From positions 1 to 64,000 of the forward strand of contig CANOTO010000009.1 of the NCBI GenBank assembly GCA_947570215.1: a stretch of DNA of 64,000 nt, given 5' to 3'. This document shows positions 9,055-20,054 of this stretch, in pieces. The stretch is from an uncultured Clostridia bacterium. GTDB taxonomy: Bacteria; Bacillota; Clostridia; Christensenellales; CAG-314. Each line of letters starts with the position of its first letter. Position 1 is the stretch's first letter. The translations under genes and the position numbers were made by a program. Below the pieces are notes generated by a model. The model searched no databases. It was not told the origin of the DNA and saw only the letters and a list, made by a program, of their open reading frames with translations.

Positions 9055-12000
9055 ATGAGTAACGAATCGACGCTTACAGGACAATCTATATCGACGTTGC
9101 GTTCAAATACTTTGGCTCGAACGGGCATTATGAACGATTTCGATTCCATTCGTATTGGCATCGCATCTCCCGAAAAAATTCGCGAGTGGTCCTACGGAGA
9201 AGTCAAAAAATCCGAAACGATTAACTATCGCACGCAAAAACCGGAAAAGGACGGTTTGTTCTGCGAAAGAATTTTCGGGCCGGTCAAGGACTGGGAATGC
9301 CACTGCGGCAAGTACAAAAGAATACGCTACAAAGGCGTAGTGTGCGAAAAGTGCGGAGTAAAAGTAACCAAATCCAAGGTGCGCAGAGAGCGTATGGGGC
9401 ATATCGAGCTCGCAGCTCCCGTATCTCACATTTGGTATTTCCGCGGCACGCCTTCGCGTATGGGGCTTATTCTCGATATGTCGCCCAAATATTTGGAACA
9501 GCTTATCAACTTTCAAAGCTACGTAGTTATCGACCCGATGAAGAGCGGTATGATGTACAAGCAGATACTGACTATGAGCGAGTACCGCGAAGCGCAGGCT
9601 AAGGCGAAGGAAGACTCTAATCTTAACTTCCGCGCGGGCACCGGCGCCGAAGCGGTGCGCGAGCTGCTGCAGAATATCGACTTGGAAGCGGAAAGCAAGG
9701 AGCTGCGCGACATATTGGACAAAACCAATCAAGGCGCAAAGAAGGTAAGGGCTATCAAGCGCTTGGACATAGTAGAAGCGTTCAGAAAAAGCGGCAACCA
9801 TCCCGAGTGGATGATTTTGACCGTTTTGCCGGTGCTTCCGCCGGAGCTCCGCGCAATGGTTCCTTTGGACGGAGGCAGATACGCAACAAGCGACCTGAAC
9901 GACCTGTACCGCAGAGTAATCAACCGCAACAACCGCTTAAAAAGGCTTATAGAAATTAACGCTCCGGAGATTTTGATAAACAACGAGAAACGTATGCTGC
10001 AAGATGCCGTTGACAGCTTGTTGGATAATTCCCGCAGCAAACGTCCGCAAACGGGCGCCGGCAACAGAGAATTGAAATCGTTATCAGGTTTGCTCCGCGG
10101 CAAACAGGGACGTTTCCGTCAGAATCTGCTCGGAAAGCGCGTAGACTATTCGGGACGTTCCGTTATCGTGGTAGGACCGGAGCTCAAACTGCATCAATGC
10201 GGTATCCCCAAAGAAATGGCTTTGGAATTATTCAAGCCCTTTGTAATGAAAAAATTGGTGGAAACCAATCAGTGCCACAACGTTAAATCTGCTAAAAAAC
10301 GCGTAGAAAGAGCGGACGCCAAGGTATGGGATATTTTGGAAGGGGTAATAAAAGACCACCCCGTAATGCTCAACCGCGCGCCTACGCTGCACAGACTGTC
10401 TATTCAGGCTTTTGAGCCGGTACTTATCGAAGGCAGAGCTATCAAGCTTCATCCCTTGGCTTGTACTGCGTTTAACGCCGACTTCGACGGCGACCAAATG
10501 GCAGTGCACGTACCTCTTTCTATCGAAGCGCAGACGGAAGCGAGATATCTGATGCTTGCCGCCAACAATATTTTGAAACTGTCCGACGGTAAACCCGTTA
10601 TTTCGCCTACGCAGGATATGGTTCTCGGTTGTTATTACCTTACTACCGTACGCTGCGACGCGGAAGAAACCAAGAAGCTTATCGAGCTGTACGACGTAAC
10701 GCGTAAACAGCGCGCTTTGACGGAGGGCGAGCTTGAAGTTTTGCGTAAGGGACACTATTACAGCAGCTTCGACGAAGCGTACGAAGCGTACGTTGCCAAG
10801 GACATTACTTTGCAAACCGTCGTAAACATTCGTTTGGATAACGGTGAGAAGATTTGGACTACGGTAGGCAGATTGATATTCTGTCAGGCTATTTACTACG
10901 ATTACGCAGACAGCTCTGTCGAAAAGGACGATCAGTATATTACCGACCCCGAAATTTTGGCTCAAAAGAAGCTGGAGCGTCGCACACTTGGAATACGCCG
11001 CGATCTCACAAAGGATATGATAGGTAACCCCAAGAGCTATTTGGTTGGCAAAAAGCAATTGTCGCAGATAGTGGAAAAGTGCTTTAAGCTACGCGGTACT
11101 ACGCCTACGGCTACTATGTTGGATAACGTCAAGGCGCTCGGGTACAAGTACAGCACCATCAGCGGTCTTACCACAAGCGTATTCGATATGAACATTCCTT
11201 CCGAAAAGAAAGATATTCTCGACGAAGCGGGTAAACGCGTGGTAGATATCGAAGGCGAGTATAACGAAGGCTTCCTGACGGACAACGAACGCTACAAGTC
11301 GGTTATCGAAGTGTGGAAGAACGCCGCCGCCAAGGTGGAAAACCTGGTTAAGGACGTAATGGAAGAAGACAACCCCATCTGGATGATGGCGGACTCCGGA
11401 GCTCGCGGCAGTATGAACCAGATTCGTCAATTGTGCGGTATGCGCGGATTGATGAGCGATCCTTCGGGCCGTACCATAGAATTACCCGTTAAGGCTTGCT
11501 TCCGCGAAGGACTGTCTGTATTGGAATATTTCATTTCGTCGCACGGCGGACGTAAAGGTTTGGCGGATACGGCGTTAAAGACGGCGGACTCGGGTTACCT
11601 TACCCGTCGTTTGGTAGACGTAGCGCAAAACGTTATCGTACGCGAAGAAGATTGTTCGGCAGGAAGCCGTGCGCAGGGTATGTGGATAGAAGCCTTCCGC
11701 GGCTCGGGCAAGGACGAAATTATCGAAAAGTTCGAAGACCGTATTGTCGGTAAATACGTTATCGACGACGTTGTGAATCCGCAAACGGGCGAGCTTATAT
11801 GCCGCGGCGACACAATGATTAACGACGACTTGGCGCGCGAAATCGTTAAGGCGGGAATAAGCAAGCTGTATATGAGAACGGTGCTTACCTGCCGCAGCGA
11901 ACACGGCGTATGCTGCAAGTGTTACGGCTCCAATATGGCTACCGGCAAGCCCGTAAATCTGGGCGAAGCGGTAGGCGTAATAGCCGCTCAGTCCATAGGC

Positions 12001-12807
12001 GAACCCGGAACTCAGTTGACCATGCGTACCTTCCATACCGGCGGTGTAGCAACGTCAGACGATATTACGCAAGGTTTGCCCCGCGTAGAAGAATTGTTCG
12101 AAGCGCGCAAGCCCAAGGGCTGCGCGGTAATCTGCGAAGTCAAGGGTACGGCAAGTATTCCTTCCGACACGGATAAGAAGATTGTCCGCGTAACGGACGC
12201 GCAGGGTAAAGTTACCGACTACGTTATACCGTATACGTCGCGTATCAAGGTACGCGAAGGCGAAGCGGTGGAAAGCGGCACTCCGCTTACGGAAGGCTCG
12301 ATCTTCCCGCAGGACCTGTTGTCTACCAAGGGATTGCGCGCGGTAGAAGAATATTTGGTTAAGGAAGTTCAAGCCACTTACCGCACCAACGGCGTAGAAA
12401 TAAACGACAAGCACGTTGAAGTTATCGTTCGTCAAATGCTGCGTAAGGTACGTATAGAAGACGCAGGCACGACGGATATGCTTCCGGGCGAAGTAGTGGA
12501 TATCTTCAAATTCGAAGAAGAAAACGCCAAGGCTTTGGAAAACGACGGCGTGCCCGCAACGGCAAAGAGAATTTTGTTGGGTATAACGAAGGCAAGTCTT
12601 GCAACGGACAGCTTCCTGTCGGCGGCTTCCTTCCAAGAAACTTCGAGAGTTTTAACGGAAGCGGCTATCAAGAATAAGTGCGACCCGTTATACGGCTTGA
12701 AAGAAAACGTAATTATCGGCAAGATGATTTCCGCAGGAACAGGTCTGAGCCGTTACAGAGAAATGGAGCTTGTTCCTAAGACGGAATCAACTGCGGAGGA
12801 AGAATAG
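9055..12807 (+). CDS. rpoC: DNA-directed RNA polymerase subunit beta'
   Basis: The beta' subunit carries the active-site magnesium of RNA polymerase; the NADFDGDQM motif lies near residue 475. The N-terminal zinc-binding region shows CHCGKYKR...CEKCGVKV near residues 82-105, and the second zinc site [13 protein letters not shown] is near 945. The 1250-residue length is close to the Firmicute norm (about 1200). The ATG follows GGGAGGTAACG and is 14 bases after rpoB, so the two are one operon. A stem-loop with a poor T-run follows at 12853. Confidence 0.98.
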   Translation: MSNESTLTGQSISTLRSNTLARTGIMNDFDSIRIGIASPEKIREWSYGEVKKSETINYRTQKPEKDGLFCERIFGPVKDWECHCGKYKRIRYKGVVCEKCGVKVTKSKVRRERMGHIELAAPVSHIWYFRGTPSRMGLILDMSPKYLEQLINFQSYVVIDPMKSGMMYKQILTMSEYREAQAKAKEDSNLNFRAGTGAEAVRELLQNIDLEAESKELRDILDKTNQGAKKVRAIKRLDIVEAFRKSGNHPEWMILTVLPVLPPELRAMVPLDGGRYATSDLNDLYRRVINRNNRLKRLIEINAPEILINNEKRMLQDAVDSLLDNSRSKRPQTGAGNRELKSLSGLLRGKQGRFRQNLLGKRVDYSGRSVIVVGPELKLHQCGIPKEMALELFKPFVMKKLVETNQCHNVKSAKKRVERADAKVWDILEGVIKDHPVMLNRAPTLHRLSIQAFEPVLIEGRAIKLHPLACTAFNADFDGDQMAVHVPLSIEAQTEARYLMLAANNILKLSDGKPVISPTQDMVLGCYYLTTVRCDAEETKKLIELYDVTRKQRALTEGELEVLRKGHYYSSFDEAYEAYVAKDITLQTVVNIRLDNGEKIWTTVGRLIFCQAIYYDYADSSVEKDDQYITDPEILAQKKLERRTLGIRRDLTKDMIGNPKSYLVGKKQLSQIVEKCFKLRGTTPTATMLDNVKALGYKYSTISGLTTSVFDMNIPSEKKDILDEAGKRVVDIEGEYNEGFLTDNERYKSVIEVWKNAAAKVENLVKDVMEEDNPIWMMADSGARGSMNQIRQLCGMRGLMSDPSGRTIELPVKACFREGLSVLEYFISSHGGRKGLADTALKTADSGYLTRRLVDVAQNVIVREEDCSAGSRAQGMWIEAFRGSGKDEIIEKFEDRIVGKYVIDDVVNPQTGELICRGDTMINDDLAREIVKAGISKLYMRTVLTCRSEHGVCCKCYGSNMATGKPVNLGEAVGVIAAQSIGEPGTQLTMRTFHTGGVATSDDITQGLPRVEELFEARKPKGCAVICEVKGTASIPSDTDKKIVRVTDAQGKVTDYVIPYTSRIKVREGEAVESGTPLTEGSIFPQDLLSTKGLRAVEEYLVKEVQATYRTNGVEINDKHVEVIVRQMLRKVRIEDAGTTDMLPGEVVDIFKFEEENAKALENDGVPATAKRILLGITKASLATDSFLSAASFQETSRVLTEAAIKNKCDPLYGLKENVIIGKMISAGTGLSRYREMELVPKTESTAEEE

Positions 12808-12852
12808 CCTGTTCGGACGACGAAAATCAGGGTAACACAGAAAATTACACAA

Positions 12853-12885
12853 AGCAGTCAAGGTTAAACGCTTGACTGCTTTGTC
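12853..12885 (+). terminator. Stem-loop after rpoC (weak terminator)
   Basis: AGCAGTCAAG (12853-12862) pairs perfectly with CTTGACTGCT (12871-12880). The following sequence TTGTCGTGTTTTGG is a poor U-tract, so termination is likely partial. The 3' arm overlaps the -35 box of the next promoter. Confidence 0.55.
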
Positions 12886-12900
12886 GTGTTTTGGTAAAAT
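12872..12900 (+). promoter_or_regulatory. Promoter for the L7Ae/str operon
   Basis: TTGACT (12872-12877), 17-base spacer, TAAAAT (12895-12900). The start of transcription would lie only about 9 bases before the ATG at 12916. Confidence 0.5.
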
Positions 12901-12915
12901 ATATATTGGTGTTTT

Positions 12916-13152
12916 ATGGCTAATAACGATTTACGAGTAGTCATTGGCAGACGTCAGATTTTGCGCGAAGCGAAGAAAGGCAATGTTGCGGAAATACGGA
13001 TCGCTACCAATGCCGAACAGCAATACATACATTCGCTTATAGATATCGCCAAGCAGCACGAAATAAAGTATTTCATTTCGGGAACGATGGAAGAATTTTC
13101 CGCTTACTACGGCATAGACGTTCCGTCCGGTTCCATAGGCGTTTTGAAGTAA
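12916..13152 (+). CDS. L7Ae-family ribosomal protein (YbxF-like)
   Basis: A 78-residue protein of the L7Ae/L30e fold, which binds kink-turn RNA. It matches the YbxF-type gene normally found between rpoC and rpsL in Firmicutes: basic N-terminal VVIGRRQILREAKKGNV, the central IRIATNAEQQ region and the C-terminal GIDVPSGSIGVL. In B. subtilis YbxF is a non-essential kink-turn binder loosely associated with ribosomes. No clear Shine-Dalgarno sequence precedes the ATG, and the predicted leader is very short. Confidence 0.85.
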   Translation: MANNDLRVVIGRRQILREAKKGNVAEIRIATNAEQQYIHSLIDIAKQHEIKYFISGTMEEFSAYYGIDVPSGSIGVLK

Positions 13153-13318
13153 TTTATCCGTACGTTTTGTCAACAATGTAATTGCCGCAGAATAACCCGC
13201 AAAGGTTACGGAACAGGCTTTGCCGAAGATTGCTTCGGGGCGGCCATCGGCAATTCTTATCTATCGGTACATCGCGACGGGATACCGTCGCTTGTATATG
13301 AGACTCGTTTTAGAGTTT

Positions 13319-13769
13319 CGACTATTCACTATTGAAAGGAGGTAACACAATGGCAACAATCAACCAATTGATTAGACAAGGAAGACGTAGCGAAGCGGAA
13401 AAGAGCAAATCCCCGCTGTTGGACAGCTGTCCGCAAAAGCGTGGCGTTTGTCTTAACGTCACGACTACTTCTCCCAAAAAGCCTAACTCGGCTCTCCGTA
13501 AGATTGCGCGCGTACGCCGTACCAACGGTATGGAAGGAACGTGCTATATCCCCGGCGAAGGTCACAACCTTCAAGAGCACAGCGTGGTTTTGATTCGCGG
13601 CGGCAGAGTAAGAGACTTGCCCGGTATTCGTTATCACATTATCCGTGGAACTTTGGATACCGCGGGAGTAGCTAACCGCAGACAGGCGCGCAGCAAGTAC
13701 GGCGCAAAGCGTCCCAAGAAATAGATTTTTGGAACGCAAAACTTTTACAGTTCAATTGGTGAATAGTCG
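13319..13769 (+). repeat. Inverted repeat flanking rpsL
   Basis: CGACTATTCACTATTGAA (13319-13336), just before the rpsL ribosome site, is nearly the reverse complement of 13751-13769 (TTCAATTGGTGAATAGTCG) after the gene, with a one-base insertion and one mismatch. In an rpsL transcript the two ends could pair around the coding region. Confidence 0.7.
13350..13724 (+). CDS. rpsL: 30S ribosomal protein S12
   Basis: S12 sits at the decoding centre of the small subunit. The 124-residue product is short for a Firmicute S12 (137 in B. subtilis) and matches the E. coli length. The frame is open from 13332 but the ATG at 13350 follows AAAGGAGG. The decoding loop [10 protein letters not shown] keeps Lys43; position 88, Lys in most species, is Arg here (GGRVRDLPG, codon AGA at 13611-13613). 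K88R is a known streptomycin-resistance change in other bacteria. It starts the str operon with rpsG, fusA and tuf. Confidence 0.97.
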   Translation: MATINQLIRQGRRSEAEKSKSPLLDSCPQKRGVCLNVTTTSPKKPNSALRKIARVRRTNGMEGTCYIPGEGHNLQEHSVVLIRGGRVRDLPGIRYHIIRGTLDTAGVANRRQARSKYGAKRPKK

Positions 13770-13920
13770 GAGTTTTCGATTTTGGCTTTTCACCGAGTAA
13801 GCAGTATGTCGGCGGGTGTCCGCCTTTAAGACAGAAGTTTCTCCGCGAATAATTTCGCGTCGAGTTGGCTGTATTTGGTAAAAACAAAATCAAAAAAAAT
13901 CTAAAAGGAGGAAAAGAACA

Positions 13921-14391
13921 ATGCCAAGAAGAAGCGGTGTCCCCAAGAGAGACGTGCTACCCGATCCCGTTTACGGCAGCAAGGTTGTAACCAAGGTTAT
14001 CAATCAAGTTATGCTTGACGGCAAGAAGGGTACCGCGCAAGAAATAGTTTACGGCGCGTTCGACGAAATTCAAAAGCGCACCGGACAAGACCCGATGGAA
14101 GTGTTCAATAAAGCGATTAATAATCTTATGCCTATGCTGGAATGTAAAGCGAGACGCGTAGGCGGAGCAAACTATCAAGTACCTATGGAAGTACGTCCCG
14201 AAAGACGTCAGACGTTAGCTATAAGATGGTTGGTTATGTTCGCGCGTAAGCGCAGCGACAGATATATGTATCTTCGCTTGGCTAACGAGCTTATGGACGC
14301 TTGTAACGAACAGGGCGGAGCATTCAAGAGAAAGGAAGAAATGCACAGATCCGCCGAAGCAAACAAGGCGTTTGCGCATTTCAGATGGTAA
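13921..14391 (+). CDS. rpsG: 30S ribosomal protein S7
   Basis: S7 is a primary 16S rRNA-binding protein that organises the head of the 30S subunit. The 156-residue length and the start [16 protein letters not shown] are those of the family. Ribosome site AAAAGGAGG. It lies in the str operon between rpsL and fusA; 196 bases separate it from rpsL, enough for the operon's usual S7 autoregulatory site, though I cannot define one. Confidence 0.97.
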   Translation: MPRRSGVPKRDVLPDPVYGSKVVTKVINQVMLDGKKGTAQEIVYGAFDEIQKRTGQDPMEVFNKAINNLMPMLECKARRVGGANYQVPMEVRPERRQTLAIRWLVMFARKRSDRYMYLRLANELMDACNEQGGAFKRKEEMHRSAEANKAFAHFRW

Positions 14392-14478
14392 TTTTATGCG
14401 GAGCCGCCGCAGCGTTTTAACGGTTTGACGGCGTATCACACTTCGTATAATAACGATTAATGGAGAGAGAAAGATAAA

Positions 14479-16578
14479 ATGGCAAGAATTTATCCCCTGC
14501 AAAACGTGCGTAATATCGGTATAATGGCGCACATTGACGCGGGTAAAACAACGACAAGCGAAAGGATTCTGTTCTTTTCGGGTAAAACGCGTAAGATAGG
14601 CGAAACGCACGAAGGTACTGCGGTAATGGACAGTATGGCGCAGGAGCAGGAGCGCGGTATAACAATCGCGTCGGCGGCGACTACCGTTCATTGGATAAAC
14701 CATTACGATAACGTAGATTACCGTATCAACCTTATCGACACGCCCGGCCACGTTGACTTTACCGTAGAAGTAGAGCGTTCCTTACGCGTATTAGACGGCG
14801 CCGTAGCTGTGTTTTGCGCCAAGGGCGGCGTTGAACCGCAGAGCGAAACCGTATGGCATCAAGCGTCCAAGTATAACGTTCCCCGTATAGCGTTCGTCAA
14901 CAAGATGGACATAAACGGAGCGAATTTCTACAACGTGGTAAATATGATGCGCGAGCGTTTGAAAGCCAACGCAATGCCTATCCAATTGCCTATCGGCAAG
15001 GAAGAAACCTTCAAGGGCTTGGTTGACGTAATTACCAAGCGCGCGTATATTTACAACGATCCGAAAGGCTTGGAGATCGACGAAACGGATGTTCCCGCCG
15101 ATATGGTTGACGCTGTTAACAAGGCTCACGACGAGCTTGTTGAATTTGTTGCCGGTACCGACGACGAACTGATGGAAAAGTTCTTCGCGGAAGGCGATTT
15201 GTCCGTTGACGAAATCAAAAAGGCGCTTAGAAAGGCTGTTATAGAGCTTAAAGTAAACCCCGTGCTTTGCGGAACGGCTTACAAGAACAAGGGCGTGCAA
15301 AAGCTGCTTGACGCGGTATGCGATTATCTGCCCAGTCCCGTGGATATAGACCACGTGGTAGGCTTCGACGTGCGCGACGAAGAAAAACAGCTTGTGCGTA
15401 AGACGGACGATACCGAACCGTTCTGCGGTTTGGCTTTTAAGATTGTGGCCGACCCGTTCGTAGGCAAGTTGGCATATTGCCGCGTATACAGCGGTAAACT
15501 TCAAGCGGGCAGCTACGTTTACAATTCTACTAAGGGCAAGCGCGAACGTATTACCAAGGTGTTGCAAATGCACGCTGCGCAGCGCGAAGAAATAGACGAA
15601 ACGTACGCTGGCGAAATTGTGGCTTTGGTAGGACTTAAAGACACTACCACGGGCGATACGCTTTGCGAAGAGAAGCATCCCATAGTTTTGGACAGTATGG
15701 TATTCCCCGAACCGGTTATCAAGGTTGCAATCGAACCTAAGACCAAGGCCGGACAGGAAAAAATGACGCTTGCTTTAATCAAGCTTGCGGAAGAAGACCC
15801 CACGTTCAAGACCTACACCGACAAGGAAACCGGGCAAACCATAATTGCCGGTATGGGCGAGCTGCACTTGGAAATTATCGTCGACAGACTTCTGCGCGAA
15901 TTCAAGGTGGAAGCTAACGTCGGTCAACCGCAGGTATCGTACAGAGAAACTATTCGCAAGTCCGTTGAAGCGGAAGGCAAGTACGTTCGTCAGTCCGGCG
16001 GTAAAGGTCAATACGGTCATTGTAAAATCCGTATGGAACCCCAAGAAGCAGGCAAGGGTTACGAATTTGTGGACGCAACCGTTGGCGGAAGCATTCCCAA
16101 GGAATACATTCAGCCCGTCAATAACGGTATAATCGAAGCGTCCAAGACGGGGCCGCTTGCAGGCTACGAAATGGTTGACTTCAAGGTTACTGTATTCGAC
16201 GGAAGCTTCCACGCGGTAGATAGCTCGGAAATGGCATTCAAAATAGCGGGATCGTTGGCGTTTAAGAACGCGGCGTTAAAAGCCGACCCCGTATTGCTCG
16301 AGCCTATGATGAAGGTGGAAATAACGATGCCCGAAGAATATTTGGGCGACGTTATGGGTAACGTTTCTTCCCGTCGCGGCAACGTTTCGGGCATAGAGCT
16401 GCGCAACGGAGTTCAAGTAGTTAGCGCGTTTATACCTTTGGCGGAAATGTTCGGTTACGCAACCGATCTTCGCAGCCGTACGCAGGGACGCGGAAACTAT
16501 TCGATGCAATTCGACCACTTTGCGGAAGTGCCTAAGGCAATTAAAGAGAAGATTGTCAAGGAAGGCGCTACAAAATAA
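14479..16578 (+). CDS. fusA: Elongation factor G
   Basis: EF-G is the translocation GTPase. The 699-residue protein has G1 AHIDAGKT (residues 17-24), the switch II motif [12 protein letters not shown] (G4), and the usual five-domain length. The C-terminal domain V region ([19 protein letters not shown]) is intact. Ribosome site GAGAGAGAAAG. It is 87 bases after rpsG and 125 before tuf, in the str operon. Confidence 0.98.
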   Translation: MARIYPLQNVRNIGIMAHIDAGKTTTSERILFFSGKTRKIGETHEGTAVMDSMAQEQERGITIASAATTVHWINHYDNVDYRINLIDTPGHVDFTVEVERSLRVLDGAVAVFCAKGGVEPQSETVWHQASKYNVPRIAFVNKMDINGANFYNVVNMMRERLKANAMPIQLPIGKEETFKGLVDVITKRAYIYNDPKGLEIDETDVPADMVDAVNKAHDELVEFVAGTDDELMEKFFAEGDLSVDEIKKALRKAVIELKVNPVLCGTAYKNKGVQKLLDAVCDYLPSPVDIDHVVGFDVRDEEKQLVRKTDDTEPFCGLAFKIVADPFVGKLAYCRVYSGKLQAGSYVYNSTKGKRERITKVLQMHAAQREEIDETYAGEIVALVGLKDTTTGDTLCEEKHPIVLDSMVFPEPVIKVAIEPKTKAGQEKMTLALIKLAEEDPTFKTYTDKETGQTIIAGMGELHLEIIVDRLLREFKVEANVGQPQVSYRETIRKSVEAEGKYVRQSGGKGQYGHCKIRMEPQEAGKGYEFVDATVGGSIPKEYIQPVNNGIIEASKTGPLAGYEMVDFKVTVFDGSFHAVDSSEMAFKIAGSLAFKNAALKADPVLLEPMMKVEITMPEEYLGDVMGNVSSRRGNVSGIELRNGVQVVSAFIPLAEMFGYATDLRSRTQGRGNYSMQFDHFAEVPKAIKEKIVKEGATK

Positions 16579-16609
16579 GCGTTTTGGATAAAATATTTGA
16601 TTAAAAGTG

Positions 16610-16638
16610 TAGACCAAAACGAAAAAATAAGATATAAT
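16610..16638 (+). promoter_or_regulatory. Probable internal promoter for tuf
   Basis: TAGACC (16610-16615), 17-base spacer, perfect TATAAT (16633-16638), placed between fusA and tuf. It would give EF-Tu extra transcription beyond the str operon. Confidence 0.5.
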
Positions 16639-16703
16639 GTATCTGTTATAATTAAAAAATAAAAATATTAGACATCATCAAAAATTTAGGAGGAATCACA
16701 ACA

Positions 16704-17915
16704 ATGGCAAAAGCAAAATTTGACAGAAGCAAACCGCACGTCAATATTGGTACCATCGGTCACGTAGACCACGGTAAGACGACCTTGACAGCCGCTATCA
16801 CGATGGTTATGGCTATGCAAGGTAAAGCAGAAGTAATGAAATACGACGAAATCGACAAGGCTCCCGAAGAAAGAGCTCGTGGTATAACAATCAATACCGC
16901 TCACGTCGAATATCAAACGGACAAGCGTCACTACGCTCACGTTGACTGCCCCGGACACGCCGACTACGTTAAAAACATGATTACCGGCGCGGCGCAGATG
17001 GACGGCGCAATCTTGGTTGTTTCCGCTGCTGACGGTCCGATGCCCCAAACTCGCGAACACATTCTTCTCGCTCGTCAGGTTGGCGTTCCCTATATCGTAG
17101 TATTCATGAACAAGACCGACTTGGTTGACGACGAAGAATTGCTCGAACTCGTAGAAATGGAAGTACGCGAACTTCTTTCCAAGTACGAATTCCCCGGCGA
17201 CGACCTTCCCATTGTAAAGGGTTCCGCCAAGAAAGCTATGGACGCTGCCGCAGGTGGCAACACCAATCTTGCGGATCCCGTTTTCAAGCCCATTTTGGAC
17301 TTGATGGACGCCGTTGACGCTTATATCCCCACGCCCGCACGTGATACGGACAAGCCCTTCTTGATGCCCGTAGAAGACGTATTTACCATTACCGGACGCG
17401 GCACCGTTGCTACCGGCAGAGTAGAACGCGGTTCCGTTAAACCTTCCGACCCTGTTGAAATCGTAGGTTTGAAGGACGAAATTAAGACGTCCGTTGTTAC
17501 AGGCGTAGAAATGTTCCGCAAACTTCTTGACGAAGCTTTCGCAGGCGACAACGTAGGTTTGTTGCTTCGCGGTGTAGACCGTAAAGAAATCGAACGCGGA
17601 CAAGTTGTGGCTAAACCCAAATCGGTTACTCCCCACAAGGACTTCGAAGGTCAAGTATACGTACTTACCAAGGAAGAAGGCGGACGTCACAGCCCGTTCT
17701 TCAAGGGATATCGTCCTCAATTCTATTTCCGTACGACCGACGTTACGGGTTCTATCGAACTTGACCCCGGCGTAGAAATGGTAATGCCCGGCGACCACAC
17801 CCACATCAAGGTATCTTTGATTACACCTATCGCTATGGAAGACGGACTTCGTTTCGCTATCCGTGAAGGCGGTCACACCGTCGGTTCCGGCGTTGTATCC
17901 AAGATCATCGCGTAA
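16704..17915 (+). CDS. tuf: Elongation factor Tu
   Basis: EF-Tu delivers aminoacyl-tRNA to the ribosome. The 403-residue protein has GHVDHGKT (residues 19-26), DCPGHADY and NKTD in place, and complete domains II and III ending in VVSKIIA. Codon use is strongly biased, as expected for a very highly expressed gene, and this creates a 396-residue antisense ORF that is not real. Ribosome site TTAGGAGG. A strong terminator follows. Confidence 0.98.
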   Translation: MAKAKFDRSKPHVNIGTIGHVDHGKTTLTAAITMVMAMQGKAEVMKYDEIDKAPEERARGITINTAHVEYQTDKRHYAHVDCPGHADYVKNMITGAAQMDGAILVVSAADGPMPQTREHILLARQVGVPYIVVFMNKTDLVDDEELLELVEMEVRELLSKYEFPGDDLPIVKGSAKKAMDAAAGGNTNLADPVFKPILDLMDAVDAYIPTPARDTDKPFLMPVEDVFTITGRGTVATGRVERGSVKPSDPVEIVGLKDEIKTSVVTGVEMFRKLLDEAFAGDNVGLLLRGVDRKEIERGQVVAKPKSVTPHKDFEGQVYVLTKEEGGRHSPFFKGYRPQFYFRTTDVTGSIELDPGVEMVMPGDHTHIKVSLITPIAMEDGLRFAIREGGHTVGSGVVSKIIA

Positions 17916-17933
17916 TTAACTAAATGTCAAATT

Positions 17934-17967
17934 AAAAATGCAGTCGAACAATTCGACTGCATTTTTT
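17934..17967 (+). terminator. Intrinsic terminator of the str operon
   Basis: AAAAATGCAGTCGAA (17934-17948) pairs with TTCGACTGCATTTTT, followed by a T-run. Confidence 0.92.
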
Positions 17968-17970
17968 GTA

Positions 17971-18007
17971 GAAAACAAGGCGTTGAGATTAACTCTCGAC
18001 GCCTTGT
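17971..18007 (-). terminator. Intrinsic terminator of cdd
   Basis: On the minus strand a 14-bp stem (17975-17988 with 17994-18007, one G-T pair) is followed by TTTTC. It lies 37 bases after the cdd stop. Confidence 0.85.
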
Positions 18008-18043
18008 GTTTAGGTGTTAATTATATGTTCATCGTAAAGCATA

Positions 18044-18463
18044 TTATTTTTTGCTTAACGGCAGACTTACCAACGGCATAATTTGGTTTAACGTATATAC
18101 TTCGTACTTGTCGTAATCTTTTGCAAGTATAATTTCGAAGTCCAACGCGCAAAATTCGCACATAACCTGACGGCACACTCCGCAAGGCGGGCAGAGGTCG
18201 CCTTGACCTATGGGGGTATTTACGTCGTTTCCTACAATAGCGATAGCGGTAAATTCTTTGTCACCTTCCGATATCGCTTTGAAGAACGCAGTACGCTCCG
18301 CGCAGTTAGTGGGGCTGAACGTCGAGCTTTCAATATTGCATCCGCGATAAATTTTTCCGTCTTTTGTCAATAATGCCGCGCCGACTGCCCAATGCGAGTA
18401 GGGCACGTACGCCGTTTTTTGCGCTTCGTACGCTTCTTTTACCAATAATTTATAATCTATCAT
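18044..18463 (-). CDS. cdd: Cytidine deaminase
   Basis: This 139-residue homotetrameric-type cytidine deaminase converts (deoxy)cytidine to (deoxy)uridine in pyrimidine salvage. The zinc site is clear: CAERTA near residues 55-60, which carries a Cys ligand and the catalytic Glu, and PCGVCRQ near 92-98, which carries two more Cys ligands. It is a single-gene unit on the minus strand with its own promoter and terminator, inserted between the two ribosomal blocks. Confidence 0.95.
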   Translation of the reverse strand: MIDYKLLVKEAYEAQKTAYVPYSHWAVGAALLTKDGKIYRGCNIESSTFSPTNCAERTAFFKAISEGDKEFTAIAIVGNDVNTPIGQGDLCPPCGVCRQVMCEFCALDFEIILAKDYDKYEVYTLNQIMPLVSLPLSKK

Positions 18464-18501
18464 AGTGACGACTCTCCCGTATATTTTTAGTGTGGGCTAT
18501 T

Positions 18502-18530
18502 ATTCTATTACAAAATTCTATGTTTGTCAA
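18502..18530 (-). promoter_or_regulatory. cdd promoter
   Basis: On the minus strand TTGACA (18525-18530), 17-base spacer, TAGAAT (18502-18507). Confidence 0.6.
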
Positions 18531-18664
18531 TAGCAGATTGATTTCTTTTTATGATTTGCATTCTTTTTTGAATTGGGCGCTCTTCGCATAGTAATAAGTA
18601 GTCATATGCGCATATGTTCGTCTACGGTGGTTTTAATAAAAGAATGACTTGATGTAATATACAA

Positions 18665-18692
18665 AAACGGCGAAGATTATTCTTCGCCGTTT
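18665..18692 (-). terminator. Terminator overlapping the end of the 18677 gene
   Basis: AAACGGCGAAG and CTTCGCCGTTT form an 11-bp stem whose loop contains the stop codon of the minus-strand gene; a T-run follows on that strand. Confidence 0.8.
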
Positions 18693-19390
18693 GGTTCGTA
18701 TTCGTCGTCTGGTAATTCGTCATAAGGCTTTTCTATTATTTCCATGTCCTTCTTTTTACGCTTTTTGCGTTTATGCTGCTCCTTTGCGTACGCAAGTATT
18801 TCGTTTGCGTCGTCTTGTTCAAGAAAGTCTATTTCTTGTACGCCGTCGAAGCGGGTTAAAAAAAGAGAAGTCAATTTGCACGATTTTATTACCGCGTAAT
18901 CGAAAGCCTCAAATTCTCGTGAAATTTTTACCGGAGATTTCGGCCGCGCGGTATCGCTGTCGGTGATTTTTATTTCAGACCAGCCGTACAATGACCATGT
19001 GGGGCTTAAAAATCGTTTTTTGCCGGTAAAGTCTTCGCTCCACCAAAACGAGCTGTAATACATTATCCACACGCCTTCGTTAGTTATTACAACATGTTTG
19101 GCGTATTTCCAAAACCACAGGCTTATGGTAATCTTGACGATGTAAGCTAATACGAAAATACCGAACAACGTCCATTTGATATATGTACCAAACTCATAGA
19201 TGTCGTTAGGTGTAAGCAAACACAAAGCAAGCAAAGCTCCGATGCCGAAAAATAGTCCTAAGGTTTGGTGATTTATAAGTTCGCTGCGCAAGTACCCGCG
19301 GAATTTTTTGAGATAGCGCTTGCAGTACGTTTCTTCCGCGCGGGTGGTTTTATTGCGCATTTTAAGACAAGGTTCGTTTTCGTTAATCAT
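18677..19390 (-). CDS. Membrane protein with a PH-like domain, unknown function
   Basis: The frame is open from 19417, but the ATG at 19390 follows GGAG at the right distance and is preferred, giving 237 residues. Two adjacent membrane helices (about residues 44-61 and 70-95) are followed by a beta-rich region with KHVVITNEGVWIMY and WSEIKITD, typical of bacterial PH-like membrane proteins, then a Lys/Arg-rich stretch (HKRKKRKKKD) and an acidic tail. No catalytic motif is visible. It is a single-gene unit with promoter and terminator. Confidence 0.65.
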   Translation of the reverse strand: MINENEPCLKMRNKTTRAEETYCKRYLKKFRGYLRSELINHQTLGLFFGIGALLALCLLTPNDIYEFGTYIKWTLFGIFVLAYIVKITISLWFWKYAKHVVITNEGVWIMYYSSFWWSEDFTGKKRFLSPTWSLYGWSEIKITDSDTARPKSPVKISREFEAFDYAVIKSCKLTSLFLTRFDGVQEIDFLEQDDANEILAYAKEQHKRKKRKKKDMEIIEKPYDELPDDEYEPNGEE

Positions 19391-19420
19391 ATACGCTCCG
19401 TAATTTCGACAATGCAATTA

Positions 19421-19449
19421 TATATAATATTAGCATTTGCCTGCGTCAA
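19421..19449 (-). promoter_or_regulatory. Promoter of the 18677 gene
   Basis: On the minus strand TTGACG (19444-19449), 17-base spacer, TATATA (19421-19426). Confidence 0.5.
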
Positions 19450-19528
19450 TGTCAAATGTTTCCTTTTTCTGCGCGTTACGGTTGTAAAGCATAGTCAAAA
19501 TATTCGTGGAAATTGAAGTCGTTTTTCG

Positions 19529-19557
19529 TTGACAACAGTTGCGTAATATGGTATTAT
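19529..19557 (+). promoter_or_regulatory. Promoter of the rpmG-secE-nusG-rpl operon
   Basis: TTGACA (19529-19534), 17-base spacer, TATTAT (19552-19557). Confidence 0.7.
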
Positions 19558-19647
19558 TATTTAGCACTCTAATAGGGGTGTAATTTTTTGCGTGCGGAAA
19601 ACGTTTTAATAAGCGTGTTTCTCGCCGATTAACAGGAGACGTCGGAT

Positions 19648-19815
19648 ATGGCAGCGAAGAAAGGAAACAGAGTCAAGGTAGTGCTTGCTTGCACCGAGTG
19701 CAAACAACGTAATTACGACACGTACAAAAACGGAAAGACGACTACCGACAGACTTGAATTCAATAAATATTGCAGATTTTGTAAGAAGCATACGACTCAC
19801 AAAGAAGCGAAGTAA
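19648..19815 (+). CDS. rpmG: 50S ribosomal protein L33
   Basis: A 55-residue L33 gene starts at the ATG after ACAGGAGACG. It has two CxxC pairs (Cys15/Cys18 and Cys42/Cys45), so it is the zinc-binding C+ form, and the family's basic ends MAAKKGNR and HKEAK. It is the first gene of the operon, 11 bases before secE, which is the standard Firmicute arrangement. Confidence 0.95.
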   Translation: MAAKKGNRVKVVLACTECKQRNYDTYKNGKTTTDRLEFNKYCRFCKKHTTHKEAK

Positions 19816-19826
19816 GGAGAGTTAAT

Positions 19827-20042
19827 ATGGCAGCGCAGCAAAAAGCAAAAAAGCCCAATTTATTCAAAAGATTAGGCGCTTTCTTTGTAAAAAGTTGGTC
19901 GGAGCTTAAAAAGGTTTCTTGGCCCAATTTCAAGACGGTTTTGAAGAATACGGGTATCGTTTTGCTCGTAGTTTTGTTCTTCGCTCTTATTATTTACGGT
20001 TCGGACTTGTTGTTCGGATGGTTAATTTCTTTGATAAAGTAA
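19827..20042 (+). CDS. secE: Preprotein translocase subunit SecE
   Basis: A 71-residue single-helix SecE. The amphipathic region has the conserved ELKKVSWPNF (residues 31-40) and is followed by one membrane helix at about 45-68. SecE clamps SecY in the translocon. Ribosome site AAGGAGAG. It is 12 bases before nusG. Confidence 0.95.
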   Translation: MAAQQKAKKPNLFKRLGAFFVKSWSELKKVSWPNFKTVLKNTGIVLLVVLFFALIIYGSDLLFGWLISLIK

Positions 20043-20054
20043 GGTAAACGGTTT

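Noticed and set aside
16686..17876. 396-residue antisense ORF across tuf
   Set aside because: It is a mirror of the biased codon use of tuf; no ribosome site, no recognisable protein features, and the plus-strand EF-Tu is certain.
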